Part shown: piece after piece, positions 22,471 through 24,838 of the stretch
Numbering within the stretch: the stretch's first letter is position 1
Layout: every line of letters starts with the position of its first letter
DNA from: Negativicutes bacterium
GTDB taxonomy: Bacteria; Bacillota_C; Negativicutes; Sporomusales_B; JARLHX01
Length of the DNA stretch: 24,838 nucleotides
Direction of reading: 5' to 3'
Assembly: GCA_031292015.1 (NCBI GenBank)
Contig: JARLHY010000064.1
Coordinates: 1 to 24,838 of the forward strand
Position numbers and translations under genes: made by a program
The notes under the pieces: generated by a model
What the model was told of the DNA's origin: nothing
What the model saw: only the letters and a program-made list of their open reading frames with translations
The model's database searches: none

Positions 22471-24154
22471 CCATTTCTTCCAGTCTCGTGAACATCGTGC
22501 CGTCCGCTCCCTGATACGCGATCATACTGCGAAAATCCAGCCCTTCATCCCGCCGCGGACAGTCTTCCCTGTAGTGATTCCCGCGGCTTTCTTCGCGGGC
22601 CAGGCTGCACCGGATTACTGCCTCGGCGCAAACCAGCATATACTTCAGCTCGAAATAATCGACCAGAGCCATATTGTATGTCGGCCCGGCAGGAACATAA
22701 GCCGAGTCCGCTTTCTCCCCCAGGGACAGCACCGTCTGCAAAGCCTCTTCCAGCCCAGCCCTATCCCGGACACAACCGGCCTTTTCCGCCATCACGCGCC
22801 CCAGCTGAGCCTTCATTTGAACAGGCAAAACGCCGTGAGGCCGGGCGGTAATCGCCGCGATCCGTTTACGCGCCCTGTCCAGGTACGGCAGGATCGCCGA
22901 GTCGTCAGCCAGTTTGTCTCCGCCCAATGCCTCAACCGCGCGAGTAGCCGCCCGATGGCCAAACACGATGCTGTCGCTCAGCGCCACGGAGCCGAGCCGA
23001 TCAGCCCCGTGGATTCCACCGGCGACTTCGCCGACAGCATAGAGGTTGGCGAGAGCGGTCCTCCCATCTGCGTCGACTTGGATTCCCCCGCAGAAAAAAT
23101 GCTGGGTTGGCAAAACTTCGTAAGGCTCCGTCCAGGCGTACGCCTTCGGGCCATAAGCGGCACGAACCGGCCCCAGCACGCCCCGGGCCTGAAGCTGGGC
23201 TAAAAACGCCTTGCCGGCCGGATCGTCCAGGTTGGCGGTGGCATCAAGGTACAGACCGCCGTTTGGTCCCCCTCTTCCGGCGCGATTTTCCCGGGCAATC
23301 GTCCGCGTAACCGCCGAGCGGGTGCATGCAGCCACCCCGGACAAGACCACCTCACCGGCGCTGTTGACCAAAACCCCATGCGGCCCGGCGTCGGAAGTGT
23401 CGCCGATATTAATTCCGCGCAGCGATGCCGGTGCCGCAACCCCGAACGGGAGCCACTGGATCTGTTGCATATCTACCAGCGGCAACCCGACAGCATAGCC
23501 CAGGGCATACCCATCCCCGGTGGCCGAGCGGGTATTGTCGGTTTGGGGACTGAAGATCATTCCGCCGCCGCCAGTGGCCAGGATCACCGCTTTGGCCTTC
23601 ACAAACAGCAAGTTTCCGTCAAGGATGTTGTAGCCCAGTGCTCCGAGAACTTTCCCGTCCTCAACTACCAGATCAAGGACAAGCGTGTCTTCCCAGCAAT
23701 AAATCGTTTCCCTGGCGATTGCGCTTCTGAAGGCGGTTGCTAAAGACATCCCCTGGTTTTCGCAGGCAAGCGTCCTTGCCGACGAATGCCCGCCCGCCTT
23801 GAGTAAAGAGAGGGGACCGATATTCCCGCTGCCGTCCCGTTTATAGATGTGGCCCCATTCTTCCAGCAAAAGGTTGGCCTGCCGAGATCCGCTGACAACG
23901 GTTTTAACTAACAGCGGGTTGCTCAGAAACTCGCCGCCCTGGATTATATCGTCGACGAAAGCAGCTTCCGAGTCGGTGTCAATACTGTTCGCACTGGCGA
24001 CGATCCCGCCGGCGATACGCATATTGCCGTTGGCTATCTCGTCCTTCGTCATGATTCCTACTATCGCGCCCGCCTGGGCAGCGGTTACAGCCGCCATCGC
24101 TCCGGCCGCTCCTCCGCCGATGCATAAAATATCCACCGTCAGTATTTGCGACAA
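22430..24154 (-). CDS. Fumarate reductase/succinate dehydrogenase-like flavoprotein subunit
   Basis: A 574-residue FAD protein of the SdhA/FrdA/aspartate-oxidase family. The dinucleotide fold is at the N-terminus (DILCIGGGAAGAMAA), with AVILATGGGGMIF mid-way and NLYAVGEVAGGIHGADRLGS near the end. Active-site parts are kept: the Arg proton donor region VTRTIARENRAGRGG, the His of HFFCGGIQVD and the Arg of GADRLGS. The usual HPTG substrate His is replaced (QIQWLPFG), so the substrate may not be fumarate or succinate. No signal peptide is seen. I place the start at the TTG 24152-24154 because AAGGTAGGGG lies just upstream; the GTG at 24172 has no ribosome site. It is coupled to the FrdB-like gene and follows the GltD-like gene by about 70 bp. 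An enoate or enoyl reductase role is likely. Confidence 0.87.
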   Translation of the reverse strand: MSQILTVDILCIGGGAAGAMAAVTAAQAGAIVGIMTKDEIANGNMRIAGGIVASANSIDTDSEAAFVDDIIQGGEFLSNPLLVKTVVSGSRQANLLLEEWGHIYKRDGSGNIGPLSLLKAGGHSSARTLACENQGMSLATAFRSAIARETIYCWEDTLVLDLVVEDGKVLGALGYNILDGNLLFVKAKAVILATGGGGMIFSPQTDNTRSATGDGYALGYAVGLPLVDMQQIQWLPFGVAAPASLRGINIGDTSDAGPHGVLVNSAGEVVLSGVAACTRSAVTRTIARENRAGRGGPNGGLYLDATANLDDPAGKAFLAQLQARGVLGPVRAAYGPKAYAWTEPYEVLPTQHFFCGGIQVDADGRTALANLYAVGEVAGGIHGADRLGSVALSDSIVFGHRAATRAVEALGGDKLADDSAILPYLDRARKRIAAITARPHGVLPVQMKAQLGRVMAEKAGCVRDRAGLEEALQTVLSLGEKADSAYVPAGPTYNMALVDYFELKYMLVCAEAVIRCSLAREESRGNHYREDCPRRDEGLDFRSMIAYQGADGTMFTRLEEMGERFVNQGEGAKV

Positions 24155-24223
24155 AGTATCCCCTACCTTCACCTATTTTCGAGATCGGCAGACTCCTGCC
24201 GCTTCAAACCAGAGTCTCAGACC

Positions 24224-24838
24224 TCAGCCAGAATGTTCCGGGTCATTTTGCCTGCTCTGGACATACGCGTGAATCCTGGCTGCCGCCTTCTTGCCGGCCC
24301 CCATGGCCAGAATGACGGTGGCGGCACCGGTCACGATGTCACCGCCGGCGAATACACCTTCTTTGGAGGTAGCACCGCTTTCATCAGCGACGATGTTGCC
24401 GCGTTTGTCGACCGCCAGGCCGGGCGTGGTATCCTGAACCAGCGGGTTCGGACCCTGACCGATGGCCATGACCACTGTCTCTAAGTCAAGCAGATAGTTG
24501 GAGCCTTCAATAGGGACTGGCTTGCGGCGGCCGGAGGGGTCCGGCTCCCCCAGCGACATTTTGAGGCATTCGATACCCTTGACCCAGCCTTTGTCGTCGC
24601 CCAGCACCCGCACCGGCGTCGTCAGCAGATGAAACTCGACGCCTTCTTCCCTGGCGTGGACCAGTTCCTCCCGCCGGGCCGGTATCTCTTCCTCGGAACG
24701 GCGATATACGATGCAAACTTTCTCGGCCCCCAGCCTGAGCGCGGTGCGGGCGGCATCCATCGCCACATTGCCGGCGCCTACCACCGCCACCCGGCGGCCG
24801 ACACGGACGGGGGTGCCGGTGTGGGGGAAGCGGTAAGC
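24224..24838 (-). CDS. GltD/NfnB-like NAD(P)H:FAD oxidoreductase (C-terminal part)
   Basis: The gene continues beyond the right edge; 204 codons are visible, with no start. The frame opens AYRFPHTGTPVRVGRRVAVVGAGNVAMDAARTALRLGAE, the NAD(P)-binding Rossmann segment of the glutamate synthase small-subunit family. It continues with CIVYRRSEEEIPARREELVHA, VVMAIGQGPNP and GVFAGGDIVTGAATVILAMGAGKKAAARIHAYV, the FAD-binding end. Such proteins move electrons between NAD(P)H and iron-sulfur partners (GltD, NfnB, PreT). Followed directly by FrdA-like and FrdB-like genes, it is a good candidate for their NAD(P)H-oxidising subunit in place of a quinone-linked membrane anchor. The N-terminal Fe-S part, if any, is outside the window. 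Confidence 0.88.
   Translation of the reverse strand, partial: AYRFPHTGTPVRVGRRVAVVGAGNVAMDAARTALRLGAEKVCIVYRRSEEEIPARREELVHAREEGVEFHLLTTPVRVLGDDKGWVKGIECLKMSLGEPDPSGRRKPVPIEGSNYLLDLETVVMAIGQGPNPLVQDTTPGLAVDKRGNIVADESGATSKEGVFAGGDIVTGAATVILAMGAGKKAAARIHAYVQSRQNDPEHSG

Overview
The window looks like a chromosome segment of an anaerobic, diderm Firmicute of the Negativicutes type (Sporomusa-like). The best evidence is an outer-membrane porin carrying an N-terminal S-layer-homology domain, a hallmark of that lineage. Support comes from a NuoE-like/2Fe-2S pair typical of NADH-linked [FeFe] hydrogenase operons, very strong AGGAGG-type ribosome sites, and frequent TTG and GTG starts. Nearly every gene is on the minus strand, so the window reads from right to left. 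The one exception is a decayed insertion sequence. I saw no rRNA, tRNA or CRISPR array, and no transcriptional regulator gene.

Layout, in transcription order. (1) 24838-20911: a GltD/NfnB-like NAD(P)H:FAD oxidoreductase (cut by the window edge), a fumarate-reductase-like flavoprotein and its SdhB/FrdB-like iron-sulfur partner; then a leader with a five-codon ORF and a hairpin plus T-tract, and a flavin-reductase-family protein. (2) 20820-17640: an OFA-type MFS carrier, a 37-residue single-helix microprotein, an SSS sodium:solute symporter, a 30-residue single-helix microprotein and an intrinsic terminator. (3) 17546-12237: a 47-bp element with a promoter-like region, a possible 46-codon small ORF, then CaiB-type CoA-transferase, DeoC-family aldolase, FGGY kinase and an Old-Yellow-Enzyme ene-reductase, the last three touching or overlapping. 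(4) A stretch of about 620 bp without a supported gene, then a MatC-like permease. (5) 10213-5454: a second copy of the 47-bp element, then an acyl-CoA carboxyltransferase, an MDR oxidoreductase, an SDR dehydrogenase and a GH88/GH105-like hydrolase. (6) An IS1595-family remnant with 23-bp terminal inverted repeats. (7) Housekeeping-like flank: SLH porin, chemotaxis receptor, NuoE-like protein and a 2Fe-2S protein cut by the left edge.

Taken together, 5.4-24.8 kb looks like one catabolic island made of several operons. It holds three transporters, a sugar-type kinase and aldolase, a CoA-transferase with a carboxyltransferase, and several flavin or NAD(P)H reductases. A reasonable inference is anaerobic breakdown of a glycosylated or uronate-containing organic compound, with an unsaturated acid or CoA ester reduced by the OYE or the FrdA-like enzyme. 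The substrate cannot be read from the sequence. The shared 47-bp element suggests that the CaiB and carboxyltransferase operons are co-regulated by a factor encoded outside the window. The least explained parts are the microproteins around the symporter, the duplicated upstream element and the soluble-looking FrdAB-GltD module.
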